64,000 nucleotides of DNA from assembly GCA_020055645.1 (NCBI GenBank), contig CM034549.1:8707501-8771500 (forward strand), read 5' to 3'. A model generated the notes under the pieces. That model had not been told where the DNA came from. It ran no database searches and saw only the letters and a program-made list of their open reading frames with translations. A program made the position numbers and the translations under genes. Origin of the DNA: Tomocerus qinae. Taxonomy: Eukaryota; Arthropoda; Collembola; Entomobryomorpha; Tomoceridae. Shown one piece after another: positions 13,020 through 26,318 of this stretch; position 1 is the stretch's first letter; the number at the start of each line of letters is the position of its first letter.

Positions 13020-16000
13020 CTAGAATAAAAATCAAAATTCACATTTTTAGAATACAGTTGATTAAAAAGAACTATACGTACGACAGCAATTTTGTAGATC
13101 TATATCATACGTTCAATAATTGGTAATTAACAGCAGAAATACGACCAATATCTATCTTGATGGATATTTGAGTTTTACAGAGTTCTCCCTTCACCCTTGT
13201 GATAGTAAAAACTACTTCCCAGGTTAACTATTGAGATAATAAGAGTTTTAAAATGTTAAATTCTACCCAATAGTGCCTTTTCTATTAATACAATAAAAAT
13301 AAAGATTCCGTGATTCTGTAGTTCAGCGTAGAAAACAACGAAAATGGCAAAGAATAATAATAAATACACGTTTTCTGACCTAGTTATACTGTAAGCCATT
13401 CAGGCCTTAATAGAACTGGCAAATTAAATCAGTAAAAACTAAAATAAAATCGAAAATACTTTTTAACGCAACTTAGAACTTCATTTAGCGATTCACTCTA
13501 GGCAATGGGGTATTTTTTCGCCTAAACTGCCAAGCTAAGCTATTCCTTTAACTGAGGGTAGAAGGGTAGATTTAATATTCAGTAGTGGATATTAATTTTG
13601 TGATGACTTTGATGACTCATGCAACGCACAAACATACAATAGAGTGTAATAGAACTCAAGTGCTGTGGCAAATTATAATTGTCGCTATCTACTACGTTAG
13701 AAAGATATCATTACATTGAAATTGCATAGCAAAGAAAAAATCTATCTATACACTGCCAATTCTTTGAGATGTGAATTTACACTTATGGCTTGTCACTTAC
13801 AACTTTTACAAAACTGCAATGGTTACACTTACGTAAGAAAAGAAGGTATTTAATAATGTGTTTAATATCAACCTGTATTGTCACTTGGAGTTCTGCTCTG
13901 CTTGCCTGGTATTTTCTGCAACTATTATAGAATTTGAGTTGTATAGAAAAGGAGAAGTAAGTAGAGTAATATTTTATGCAGAATCTGTTGTACTAGTTAT
14001 TTTATATGAAATGGATAATGTTTGGATGTGTACACGGTGTGGTGTAGTTAGTAGTGGTGTAGTATAGGTACTGACTGAAACAGAAAAGCTGAGTGGAAAT
14101 AACAAACACTTGCTCTATAAATCCCAAACCTCGGCAAACCAAACGCACACCAACTCAACTTACTCAACCAACCCAAGTGAATAGCCTGGCTGACTCATTC
14201 ACTAACTTTTAGATTTAAATGTAATAGAGGTGGGTTTCGAGTCGGGTGACAAATTACTCATCTTTTTCGCACTTCTGTAATTCGCAATTTATTATTTGAA
14301 AAATTTAAATCTAGATATATTGAAGTTTCTAACTAAGTAACATTAAAAATGGTCCTTCTAGACTAATTTGACATTATTGCTTCTAAATTAATACAATAAT
14401 TTGCATAAAAGCCTTTGTCTCACGGCTTCACTTAATTTCATCACCTTGTTATAATAACCGTCCGCATTGCGCATGCATGACATTTTGCTAATTTCCTTAA
14501 TCTAACGGAAAATTATGTGTATTTAGAAACTTTTTTATCTAGATTAAAATATATTTGCCTGTAATTATACCAATGAAACCTGAAAAGGGTGCTAGAACCT
14601 AACCGTGGTTATGTACTAACACAATACAGTATAGATTGTGCTTGGATATAATTCGAGTGATTACATGCTTATATACCTACATACTTAAGTGAGCGACTCA
14701 TTTTTGCTAGTAGTACACTACTATTAGTTACCTACATTACATATAGACACGAAATACACAGTTTTTGCTTTATCGCAACTTAGGTATGTGCATTTGCTAG
14801 GCTTTACGTACATTTCTTATTATTTGCACTTTGTATAATATATACTTACGGGTACACATGCTGATGAATTTATGCACCTTGTATTGTATATAAAAGTAAG
14901 GACACCATTACATTATGTGTATGTAAAATATACCAAAGCTATATATTCTCATGTGTCTAGAAATGGCACTGAATGGATACAGTTTATATAAACTGTACTA
15001 ACTAAACTTGCAACATTATGATCTACTGCCAATTTATGTAGAAAATAAGCTCAGCCTTTCTCTGCAGTTATAAGCATAATACTAAATGCTTGCATGCATG
15101 TACTTGCATATAATGTATTGTGTAGTACGTCTGCATGGGTAAATAGTAAGTAGTAGTAGTAGTGTTTCTACAGATATTTTTAAATGTAGCTGAACAAAAA
15201 TGTAAGTGCAGATAAAGCACACCACAGCACATTTTTAAACCACAACATACACAATCCGCAACCCATTTGGAGGATGTATAATTGGAAATAGGAGGAGGTT
15301 CCTTTACCTTTGTGTATTATAAACAGTCATTCACTGATCACTGCACTATGCACTTTTAAATTATGTCTTCAGTGAATCATTTATACATGCATAACTTATA
15401 ATCATGGTAGTGTGAATTATATATGGCGATACAGAGGGAGGGTATACTCAAGCAGTATACAAAATACAGTTTACTCCAGAAAATGTCTAAGCTTACATTT
15501 ACAGTATCTTTATATTGACTGAAACACAACACTGTTTTATGCATGCATTTTTATGTTTTCAATTTTCTACCCTTACACAAGTACAATTGCTACATATCGA
15601 TTGATTTGGTAAGTCAAAAACCTACAGCTTTTAAGAAAAGATGTACTGATAAAATAAATTCTCATTTCATAAAGTATATTGCGTAGTTTATACAATATAT
15701 GTCAAATATTTCTGATATTAAATACCTATATAACTATTTAATGCGGACAATAAACATTTGCCGTATAAGGGTAAGAGGGATAAAATGGGTAAGGTGGAAG
15801 TCAAAGGATGAGAGGACACAGAAGAAAGGCTAGGAGATATACGCAGGAGGATTGATTGAAAATACAATGCATAATGCATTAATTCTTCACTTGTACCACC
15901 TTCCAATCTCCTCTCAGGAAAAGGAAAAGAACGTTTTAATTTACAACAGTTAAGTTTCCTTGTAAGTGCAGTTGTGATGTGAAGATATAAAAGTTCTCAC

Positions 16001-19000
16001 AGCCCTATATCTATTACAGCCAGTTTAAAGCCAATGTTTATGTCATGGCATTATGGATGTCAATGTTAATCTCCTAAATAGGAATACAGCTCTAATAGCT
16101 TGCAAACCAATTACGAGGACTACAGCATAAATTATAGCCCAAAATCCTCGCTACAAAGAATACCATATTTCGTTTCTACTGGCAGTGAGAGTTGAGCAAT
16201 TACATGCAAATATATAATATGTCAATTATGGACATGTTGCCAATGCATATACTCTAGTACATACACAAATACTCATACCAATACAAACCTATGCTATAAT
16301 TAGCTTGTAGCATTGACAGAAGCCCTACTAAACTCCTTTTGCAATGTGTTAATTATCCATCCCATCTACAGACATCTACAGATCTGAACAGTCTGTATGT
16401 ACACAAAGACAAGCAGAATTAAACAGACCTCTAGAAACAAATAATATATATTAAAAGTAAGTTCTCTAGCAGCCTTGCGACAATTTCCATTTACCATTAC
16501 AGCGCTAAATAATTAGCAGCTATTCAAATTACATTTTTGCATATCCACTTATAAAATGTAGTGATTCGTATACCATGTACCAATATAAAGTATACATTTC
16601 ATAATAAGTCCTTCCTTGAGTTGAGGAAAGGTAAACATAATATTATGATGCAAATTGCAAATATTAATCTCTAGCTATCTGTTACATGATGTATATGCAA
16701 AATTCTGCAAAGGTAGTACTATAATATCTTATAAAGTTGTTACGAGTATACTTCGCTTCATTCTCCTTCTCCCATGATTGTAACTATACATTGAAATAAC
16801 AAGACCATCTCCATTTTTGCAATTTTTGTTGTTTTTACGAATTGCTAACTGATTCACGACATGAATCACTATTAGACAACTAACCTTTGTTTTCTTTCCA
16901 TTAAGGATTTACTACGACGTAATATAGCCATAGACAAACAAGCGCGCACAAGTGGCTAATGACTTCTGTTGAATATTACGTCACTTTCAGTTGTCTATCA
17001 TGCTAAAGACTTCCAGGTAAGTTACATAATGGGAATAGATGTTTCAGCATAATTCACTTCATTAATGTGACATATATTTTTCCAAAACCTTTGCTAACAT
17101 GTAATAACATTGCTAATTATAATGGCCTAATAATATACTTCTAACCTGCCATAGATTTTTTAATTGGTAATCATAATAATAAAACGGCGCTTTTGCTTTC
17201 GCTTTTGAATAGAAATAATTTCCTAGAATATTTTCATGTAACAAAAAGTGGAATAAAAGGAACTTACGTCTATAGAGAAGTATTCTAGTGTTGCTGATTT
17301 GTTCTTAAGAAGTTGATTTAAAATGATTAGCTGAATGGTTGACAAGTTTACATAAATGTTTACATTTGCAAAGTTTTGCGAATATTTAGTCTAATGATAA
17401 GAGACAGATGAGTAGTATGCAAATATATTTATATTGTGGTACATGTAGGGATTTCTGTGAAACTGCAAAGTATCCTGACAAGAGTTCAATGTACATTTAC
17501 GACAGTTCGCCACACTTTGTATGTATTTATTTTGCTATTCTGTGGTTTCGTGACTTCTGTATAGTTGTACTTCACACAGCCATACGGAACAAAACTACTT
17601 TTGCATGTGACAGCTCTACAAAATAAGTAATACACTCGCTCAAGAACAGATAAGATGCTTTTACTCATTTCTAGAAATACAGTTCAGCAGTTTGTCAGTC
17701 AGATGAATACGTAGTGCATATCATACTAATGCCTACTCCTATATCTGTAAATGACAGAACAGAATGGAACGGTTATTTTTGTTTGACAGCATATACAAGA
17801 AAGCTCATCATGCTATGTCATAGTGCTCTGCTTAATAACTTTCTTTGTTCTATTCAGACAGACTGAGACGTATTTTTAAATGCGCCTTGTTATTGCTATC
17901 AATTCATATAAAGTCGTTATTGCTTTCGAGTTTATAAATTGACATCAGCATGTGTGATTTCGGTTGTGGTGGTCGTGATGATGATGCTCTTTCTACATTC
18001 CTCCTATATATCATAACAGCTTGTTGTGCATGTTAATCACTCTGGACTCTCGTGAACAAATAAACAGAACAGTGACTGAATTAACAAACGTAATCACTTC
18101 AATTACTTAGGACGCATAAAATATTGTACTACAGTACACAAGTACATAGTACAGAATATATTTATAACCACAGAGTAGTACAAACCACTAAACTATAATA
18201 AAATATTATGTATAAACCTTATTTGTACCAGTATATACCTATAATATGTAGTTTATCTATAGTTTACTATCTGTATAGTAGCTCTGGGATAGTGTAAAGA
18301 ATATAGATATATACTGATAAATGATAGGGTGATTATTGTTGAGTTTTTATTGTATTTTGTCCGTGTTTAAACTCCACGTGTATGTCACTATGTAAATATG
18401 TTACCTCATACTGCAGATATATTATGTCAAATGAGTCAAGTGTAATCATGAGGCATAGTGCACTGTATTAGCATAATATTATGACATACTAAGGCTTAAT
18501 GATAATGACTAATTGGAAGTGTAATTAAGCTAATGATAGACATTTGCTTAAGAACACCTGTCAGTAAATAGAATATTGAAAAAAACTATAGATTATAGAT
18601 ACTAATGCTAGATATTTTTTATTTAGTCGGAGAAACGAACCAGATGATGGGAAAATGGTAGCATTTAGGTTTAGAAATACAGAGAATTATCTGTTTGCTA
18701 TAGGAAAAGAATATACCTTAGGAAAATATAATTATAAGAAGGTTACCTTTGAAATAGAAATCCAGATGTGTTCAAAAGTCCACAGACGAAATTATAAGAA
18801 GATTAAGAGTAACTAATTGAAATTGATAGTAGGAGAGAAGACATTTAGTAGAACTGTAGAAGATTGAAGATAGTAAGCTACGACGTTTTATGGTGAAGCT
18901 ATAGTGGCATTAAGTATTCGTGCAATCTGTTTGGGCGTTTTTGTATAGGTATTTTGTATATAGTCTATAATAGAATGAGATATGAAGGAAGGAACAAATA

Positions 19001-19800
19001 GATATGCCCTAAATGTTTGTCTATTCTGGAAAATGGGATTTTACCACAAAAAAAGTAATTCACACTCACAGAAATGAAATTTGATGTAATTTTCCTTATC
19101 GAAATGGGTGATTGTTTGAAATGATTGACCTGAGCAATGAACTTGAGTGAATTTGTGTTCCAGATATGAATAAGTGGGCTAAAGGCGAATTGTTGTGAGG
19201 ACACAATTTATTCTGGTAGGGATGTATTGAGTGTTTGATGTGGATAGATGTAAGAGGAGTAGTAGTAGGAGTGAAGATCTGTATACGCAGATGTAATTGA
19301 ATTCTGTCAAGTCAATTGTAGTCGTAGTGTGGGCCAGCAGAGGAAGAGTAGAACTTTTTGAGTGTATTACTAGTCTGGTTGTTGAGAGTTATATAGAGCA
19401 TAGCCTCTGACTTATTGTTAGTAGACGACACGACGATGGGATTTGGAATGAGATGAGAAACAAAATGAGCTAAACGGCAACGAGAATCAAGGTCGATTCT
19501 GGCCGTATTGCACCCCACACACAGATCCTTCCCTCTCTGTGGATTTTCGATGATGTAAGTAAGAAACTTTGCACAGAATCTGTTTGTATATTCTGCCCCT
19601 CTTATTGCATGACAGAAATATATGTAAATAGCTATAATATAATAATAGATGCTGAGAGTAGACAAAATCAGAAAAATTTAGGCACTCGAGAACAACGAAA
19701 TGAGTTTTCTTGTCGAGTTGTTATTGTCTAATGCGCGAGAGTTAATAAAGTTATAAATGGACAGAATTAGCTGTTGTGTGTCCTATATTAAATAGTTGTT
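13020..19800. other. Intergenic, no recognised gene
   Basis: AT-rich sequence with short GTA/TAC runs, for example around 15150-15165. The missing Rab14 first exon probably lies here. A 26-nt segment at about 16999-17014 sits between a decent acceptor (gtcactttcag) and a perfect donor (gtaagt) on +, but is too short to judge. Open frames on - at 15718-15906, 17486-17668 and 18965-19204 look like chance. Confidence 0.4.
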
Positions 19801-19803
19801 GTG

Positions 19804-19917
19804 ATGATGGTTGGCCCTGTCCTAGTCCTGCTCCTTCTCTCACACTCTTGTGGTCAGTCTGTTATGCTGCATGAGCTTTGGTTTCCTTCCATTTGGTCTT
19901 TTTCACTGGGCGAGTAA
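19804..19917 (+). CDS. Possible signal-peptide exon, 37-residue open frame
   Basis: An ATG-ATG start opens a frame beginning MMVGPVLVLLLLSHSCGQ, which looks like a textbook signal peptide with a small-residue cleavage region. The frame then runs through a Trp/Phe-rich stretch to a stop at 19915. A plausible donor (gtaaac) begins at 19914, just before the stop, so this could be the first coding exon of a secreted protein. The surrounding bases (about 19800-19990) are visibly richer in G+C than their flanks. No downstream exon was recognised, so chance is quite possible. Confidence 0.25.
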   Translation: MMVGPVLVLLLLSHSCGQSVMLHELWFPSIWSFSLGE

Positions 19918-21961
19918 ACTCTCGACATGGACAGAGCCACTAGACAGAGTCATGTGACTCCGCGTCATGGAGCAGCTCACCGATTCCTCCTTGGCTAAAC
20001 TCCATATCACTACCAGAACATCGCTGGAACTTATTGTGCTGGAACTGCATCGAGTCTGGAACTTTCAGATACACTATTATCTCTCCGCGGCATGGCATAT
20101 TGACAGAGATATACATGATAATGCAATATATACCAAAAAAGTAGACTCTATAGCTTTGAATCCAGACTCTGACTGCAAAAAATGAACTTTAAAAATCCTC
20201 TTAAATTCAGAACATGACATGGCGAGTCAGATTTTGCAAGATTGCTAAAACTCAATTTTCTAGAATGAATAAAAACTTTATATACCTACTTAAAAATGAC
20301 TATATTGCAAACACTTAATTAAACCAATGTTGGTTCATTCATAAGATGAAATATTACGCTATAACATTCTTAGCTGTCATGTCCAAGTAAGACATTTAGG
20401 GCAAAACTACATTTGCATATGTTATTTATACTGCAACTTCAGCAAAATTACATATTTGACATTTAGCAAGGTAAACTATACCGGTCACTACTTAATATGG
20501 TTAAGGTTATGTAATAATTTACGTCTTGTCTATATAGCTACTTTGCTTCGTCGGTTCGGTTCGTAAATATTCCACACAAGGATTCGGTTTCATGTAAAAT
20601 TCAGAAAACGGGAATATATAGATTAATGTGACCTGCTGTCTATGTAGACTGACTATATACTCTATTACGCAGACCCACAGCAAAGCTAGCACTTTGTAAT
20701 CGTAAGCCGTAAGGCTAAACTTGACGTAGATTAAAACTGGAAGGCAGAAAGCCAGACCGTTTCATCTCCGCTTCTTTTATCTTAAAAGCTGTAATTGGAA
20801 GTTTCTACTTTCTATCCATACCACAGCCATGCTTACGTTACAGCAAATATTTACTGACTATAGCTTGCCAACATAATCTATTTGCAATTTATGGGACGCA
20901 CAAAAGAAGACTTTTTGGTATTTCCACTCCTTTTCTTCTGGCAAGGCTTCTATGGAATAAGTTTACTGATTAACGAATGAGACTCGCAGCTCTAATCATT
21001 AGCAAAGACTGCGTACGTATAGCTAAAACAGTTTACTGCATTTAATAATGTCACAATGTGATGTCCTAGCCAAGCCAATTGTAATTTTGGGTTAACTATG
21101 TGCGCTCTGGCGCGTCGTAGTTATACAAAACCACAGAGAGAGTCCTGATTTGGTTTACAGATTTGTCATGCTTCTTGTGTCCTTCGTACTTTTTATGTTA
21201 TATTGCTACATTTGTTTATTATTTTCATAATAACTAAACTTATAAAATGATTTGGTAACATAATGAGTTCAATGAATCAAGGTAATGTGATAAATTGAAA
21301 TTAAACTCATTATTACTTAACGTTAATAATATTATCGTCTACTGCGCATCAGATACAAATCTGCTTTATGCTGCTTTTAAAGTTTTATTATGTAATTCAA
21401 TTCGGTATACAATACAAGAATTAATAGGAATGAATTGTTGTCACTTGAAAATAGTTAATTGAAACTTCAGTAACTCCTTAACGAAAAAGACAATCTTGAA
21501 ATTATAAGCTTAAAGCTATCAATACTGTAATACCAGAAAACGTCGGCTTAGGTACATAGTACATACATTTAATTCGCTGATTTAGCATACATTTAATTGA
21601 AAACATTTTGATTTAGTGCCAGCACCTATATACTATAGATAGATACTAGATACAGTATAGAAATACTTTTGGAAACATCGATTTTTATAACATTAGTAGT
21701 ATATATTTATATTTATACATGTAAAAGTGATTGATATTGATACCAGGATTTAAGTAGCACCTAATTACTGTCGAGACAATTTAGAGATTAAACAACTACT
21801 AGAAGAGAGCATCAATGGACCCTATCCTTCTCATCTATGTTCCGAATGATCCAAATAGTATATAATATTGTCATTTCATTGCATTATACAGACTGGCAAT
21901 TAAAATTATGAGCCAAAAAGTAGAGTAAGACGATGTCTTTCACAGGCTGTTTAGTTTGGTT
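19918..21961. other. Intergenic, Prdx6 3' side
   Basis: No convincing coding sequence. The lower-coordinate side of the peroxiredoxin gene should hold its 3'UTR; minus-strand AATAAA-like signals occur near 21217 and 21379. Confidence 0.4.
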
Positions 21962-23085
21962 TCAATTTGCATTGCTATCTTGAAGCGTAACGTGACGAAG
22001 ATATGGTTTTCCAGAGGGAGTTGGAATAACAGTCACCTCTTCAGGAAAATTGGCTTTCACTTCTTCATCAGTTAAAGTTGGCAAAACCATGCAATGATTT
22101 CCAGGCTAGAACAAGATTCAGAACATTGTATTGTCAGAAGATTGTAAGCAAAATACCATACCATCATACATTATACAACGGCTGAAATTTTACTTGTATC
22201 AAATACGACTGACATTTATATACATACACAGACAAGCAAGCTAAAATACCCCAAGTCGACATACCACAATATTCATATATTTTAAATACTGGTTTCAGAG
22301 TCGTAGATTTCATGTTATATGGATCAATTGAATACTAACCTTCCAGTCAGCAGGAGTAGCGACCTTGCGTTTGACAGTTAGTTGAAGAGAATCAACAACG
22401 CGAATTACTTCATCAAAACTACGTCCAGTTGATGCTGGGTATAAAATTGAGAGCTTGAGTTTCTTGTCAGGCCCAATGACAAAGAGTGATCGGCAAGTCA
22501 GAGGCATTCCAGTCGAATCCTTTTCATCAGGATCTAACATTCCAAAAAGAGTAGCCAACTCTCGCTTATCATCCGCAATGAGTGGAAACGGGAACTCTTT
22601 GTTGCGCAACTCAGGACAATAGCTTTTAATATCCTAAAATAAATTAACACAACTTATATAGATATAAGAAATATTATTTTATTTTAGACCTGCTTTCTTT
22701 AAAATTATGAATACTGACTTCGATCCATCCTTTATGAGACTCTATATTATCCACAGATAAAGCAATGAGCTTTACTCCACGCTCCACAAATTTCGGAAAA
22801 TAATTTGCTGCTCGGCCTAACTCGGTAGTACAAACTGGAGTGTAATCAGCGGGATGAGAAAACAAAATTCCCCATCTGAAATTTAAAACAAGATACCAAA
22901 TTACATTGTTTTAATTTTAAGTCGAAAAAACTATCTTCTTGAGTTTACTTTTATATACTGAAAACACCTAATAAATGATAAAATATTGACTAATTGACTT
23001 ACGAATCGCCAAGCCAGTCATAGAAGTCGATCTCTCCAATGGTTGTCTCAGCTTTGAAATTAGGAAATACATCTCCGAGCCTCAT
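21962..23085 (-). CDS. Prdx6: 1-Cys peroxiredoxin (Prdx6 family)
   Basis: Cytosolic thiol peroxidase that reduces H2O2 and lipid hydroperoxides. Exons: 23003-23085, 22719-22875, 22340-22633, 21962-22105, giving 225 residues (human 224). The active-site loop [14 protein letters not shown] carries the peroxidatic Cys43, with Thr40 and His35. The conserved Arg in [12 protein letters not shown] is kept, as are the Prdx6-specific GMLDPDEKD and [19 protein letters not shown] blocks. The GDSWG lipase-type motif (residues 26-30) is present, but the residue matching human His26 is Tyr22 ([10 protein letters not shown]), so phospholipase A2 activity is doubtful. Exon 2 uses a weaker donor (gtcagt). An acceptor about 20 bp upstream of the ATG indicates a 5'UTR intron. 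The gene is divergent from PTPA. Confidence 0.97.
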
Positions 23086-23354
23086 TTTGATGTCTGTGTT
23101 TTAAATCTGAAACAATGATTATGAATTATAAAAAATCACACAATTCCAATCGAAAAGCCGGCAAGTTGAATGATCCTAGCAAATAATAATCACCAAAGAA
23201 CTTTTTACAATAATGTAACCTCAAGCAAAAATGAAATGCCAGAGTAGTCAGGTAGAGTAAGAGTAAGACCCCTCTCTGATTTTCTATCCCTGCACCTAAC
23301 TTACAGATGATGTCAATTTGTCACTGTCACTGCATGCATTAGGAAAAAGCAGTG

Positions 23355-23598
23355 CAGTGGCGGTTTTCCTTACAGGGGATATAGACCTCGTGCCTGGCCA
23401 AAAAGGGGTCCATCGTTTACACTAAGCGATAGGGGTGAAAGCTGCCAAGAAATGTTCCCCATATTCTCAGTTTTAAATGAATTCCGCCTTTCATAATTTT
23501 AATTCATATACTACGGTCGAAATAATAATATGTTATTATAATATTAATATCGGTCAGATCCTTTCCAAGCCCAACTGCAAATGCTAGAGCCGCCACTG
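23355..23598. mobile_element. hAT-like MITE relic
   Basis: A 244-bp unit begins CAGTGGCGG and ends in its exact inverse CCGCCACTG, the terminal repeat style of non-autonomous hAT elements. The interior has G-runs near the left end (CAGGGGATATAGACC, AAAAAGGGGTCC), as such elements often do, and no coding capacity. Past the 9-bp perfect repeat the ends match only partly. No clear 8-bp target duplication is visible, so the copy is old or its boundaries are slightly off. It lies in the spacer between Prdx6 and PTPA. Confidence 0.6.
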
Positions 23599-24261
23599 AG
23601 AAAACTACATTATACCAAATAGCCCAAGCAAGCAAGCGGAACCCTGTTTTTTTATGAATTCTAAACTTTTTTACTTTGTATCTCTGAGTTCTTCTACCTC
23701 TACCTCACAATGCAAATTGTCACTATGTCCATGAATATATGCTTCTTTTTCTGCGACTGACTGTCTGTGGGTATTCCCAATTTCTCACGTCATGTACTAT
23801 TGACTATACATGCTATTACTATACAACGACATAACGACAAGCAACAGCCGAAATTTAGTGAATAAACATTGATTATAGTAAAAGAACACACGCAATCTTT
23901 ATTTCAGATTTGCAGATTAAGATTCAGTCTTCAAGTCCCCCTTTTTTTCGGAAAAAACCTATGGCAAAAATCAAGTTAAATAATTCCAATCTAAATCCCC
24001 AATCTCAGGTCCCTGGTCATTGTCTTAGTTTGGTTCGGAACAACGAAAACCATAACCTTAACCACCTACATAACATAATATTACATAATATTACATCGAT
24101 ACAGCCACTTCCGCCACGGCCCATCTATCAAAGTCTGGCAATTAAGATTAATATTTCTGACTGATTTCTATTATTCAAAACAGAATTATTATAATGAATA
24201 AAGCTAAAGCTAATGCAGAAATAAATAAATTTTAATAATCAAAAATGCTCACTTATTCACG

Positions 24262-24269
24262 TCACGTGA
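24262..24269. promoter_or_regulatory. Palindromic E-box TCACGTGA in divergent promoter
   Basis: Perfect TCACGTGA, the extended E-box bound by USF/MITF/TFEB-type bHLH-zip factors. It lies about 390 bp upstream of the PTPA ATG, on the side where the unseen Prdx6 5'UTR exon should also start. It could serve both genes; activity is inferred only. Confidence 0.4.
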
Positions 24270-24656
24270 GACGGAACTCCGGTGGTTGCAGATGACTGGA
24301 ACACTCGCTTGTCAGTTAACAGACGTTGGTGTTAAGTTTTAGTCTTCGACTCTTGGTAGCTGTCTTCGTCAACATCAACGACACAACTATAATGGTAAAA
24401 GTAAATTGCAACGTGGACAGGACAAGGAGCTGAATGGTTTTATTTAGCGTGGAAGAGTATCTTGGATTGCAAAATTTCGCTGTCAAAATCAAATGTAGCA
24501 CAAGCAAGTAGCTAGCTGCTGAATGGGAGAGTTGAAGTGAGATCGGCGAAAAGAGAGGAATGATTGAATTCAAGGGCAAAAGGAGTTTACTCAGCTGGTT
24601 GGAGGAGAGGTGTTCACTTGACCACGAATATAAATTACGGCACGTGCGCAATAACC

Positions 24657-26318
24657 ATGTCGGCTGTCGGTAAGTCTTGTCAAAATTTCGAATTTTTAAT
24701 GCAATGTATTGATTTTCGGTGTTTTTTTAATTGTAGGGGAAGATCATACATTTTGCATGCCAAGGAAAGAAGTCCACAACATTCAGGATATTGAAAAGTG
24801 GACCAAGTCCGAAGCGTATCATGTTAGTTAATTTTTAAAACACTATACTCCTTCCTTCCCTACAGTGATTTTATAATTTTATTTATTTACTATTTATGTC
24901 CCTAAAAGCAAAAATGACATGACACACTTGAAAGAAATGTATTTTATTATGCTTGTTAGGAATATATTGGATTTCTGGACGCTCTCAATGATGCAATCAA
25001 AGGGAAACCTTTATCACATCCGTTGGTGTTGTCCCCAACAATTTCTTCCATTGTGGAGCTGCTAGACAAAGTTGACAAAATAATTGACGATACTCCACCG
25101 ATTGACCAACCGCAGCGATTCGGAAATAAAGCTTTTGCTGCATTTTATGATAAATTGGTGAAAAGTTCAGAAGAACTACTATATGATGCTTTACCAGAAA
25201 AATTTCACCGAGCTGTTCCGGAAATCGCAGCATACCTGACTGAATCTGTTGGAAATTCTACAAGAATTGATTACGGAACTGGACACGAAATGTCATTTGT
25301 TATGTTCATGTATTGCTTATTTCGAATTGGTGCTTTGGATTGTCAAAGTAAAGATGACAAAATTGGAGCGGTGACGAAAATATTTGATCGGTATATGACA
25401 CTCATACGAAAACTGCAAATGGTTTACCGAATGGAACCTGCTGGTAGCCACGGTGTTTGGAGTTTAGACGATTTCCAGTTTATCCCATTCTTCTGGGGAA
25501 GTAGCCAACTAATAGGTAAGCGAAAATTCGGGTACCCTTAAATTATACAATAGTACATTATACATATAGTAACATATTATTTATTATTCATTATATTGTT
25601 TTTTAGCGAATCCTAAGATCGAGCCTCATAGCTTTACCGATGCTGGTGTAGTACATCGTTCGGCTCCAGATTTTATGTTTCTCGGCTGCATAGAATACAT
25701 AATGAAAGTAAAAAATGGACCATTCCATGAGCATTCAAACCAATTGTGGAATATAAGTGGGACTCAAAGCTGGACAAAAATAAATCAAGGACTGTTAAAG
25801 ATGTACAAAGCAGAAGTTCTTGCCAAATTCCCAGTGATTCAGCACACAATTTTTGGTGTGTAAATTAAATTCAAATATATTTCAAAGTTTCGTCGAATGA
25901 TTTGATACTTTTTGGATGTATTCATAGTAATGTCTATGATGAGAAGACTTACCTCAAGTTACATCTTTAGTAACTATTTGTGCAGATTAATGCATTTTGC
26001 TTTTCAATTAAGAAAAGCGATTTTCAAACAAATATTGAAACACAAAATTGTGCTTAAAATGGTAGTATATTCTAATCCTGGCATGTCAAACTTAAAATGA
26101 AAATTTTCTTGTTTACAATTACAGGTTCGCTTTTATCGATTCAACCATTTGATCCTAATAGATTCCCTGGTATGACACCAAGACCAAGAATAAGCTCTTT
26201 AGGAGCTCCCATTCGGCACCCTTCATCACCACCGCCACTTCCTCCTGGCCAAGAAGCTTCTCTTGCTTCTCGAGGGGCAACTGCAGGTGACAAAACTGTA
26301 GACAACAATGCTAATTAA
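24657..26318 (+). CDS. Ptpa: Serine/threonine-protein phosphatase 2A activator (PTPA, PPP2R4)
   Basis: Peptidyl-prolyl isomerase-type chaperone that, with ATP/Mg, activates the PP2A catalytic subunit. Exons: 24657-24669, 24737-24822, 24960-25515, 25607-25855, 26125-26318, giving 365 residues (human about 323-358 by isoform). Exon 1 codes for only four residues plus one base. Conserved blocks are IDQPQRFGNKAF, SVGNSTRIDYGTGHE, YRMEPAGSHGVWSLDDFQF, FFWGSSQL, GPFHEHSNQLWNISG and NQGLLKMYKAEVLAKFPVIQ, in the usual order. The C-terminus adds a Pro/Ser-rich tail (residues about 310-365) absent from vertebrates. The donor of exon 4 is gtgtgt. Possible poly(A) signals are AATAAA at 27119-27124 and 27861-27866. 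Confidence 0.98.

Noticed and set aside
19312-19665. 117-codon minus-strand open frame
   Set aside because: No family resemblance and a low-complexity Tyr/Ile start; it looks like a chance frame.
24316-24651. 111-codon minus-strand open frame upstream of PTPA
   Set aside because: It overlaps the probable PTPA promoter/5'UTR, is Leu/Ser-rich without motifs, and is judged chance.
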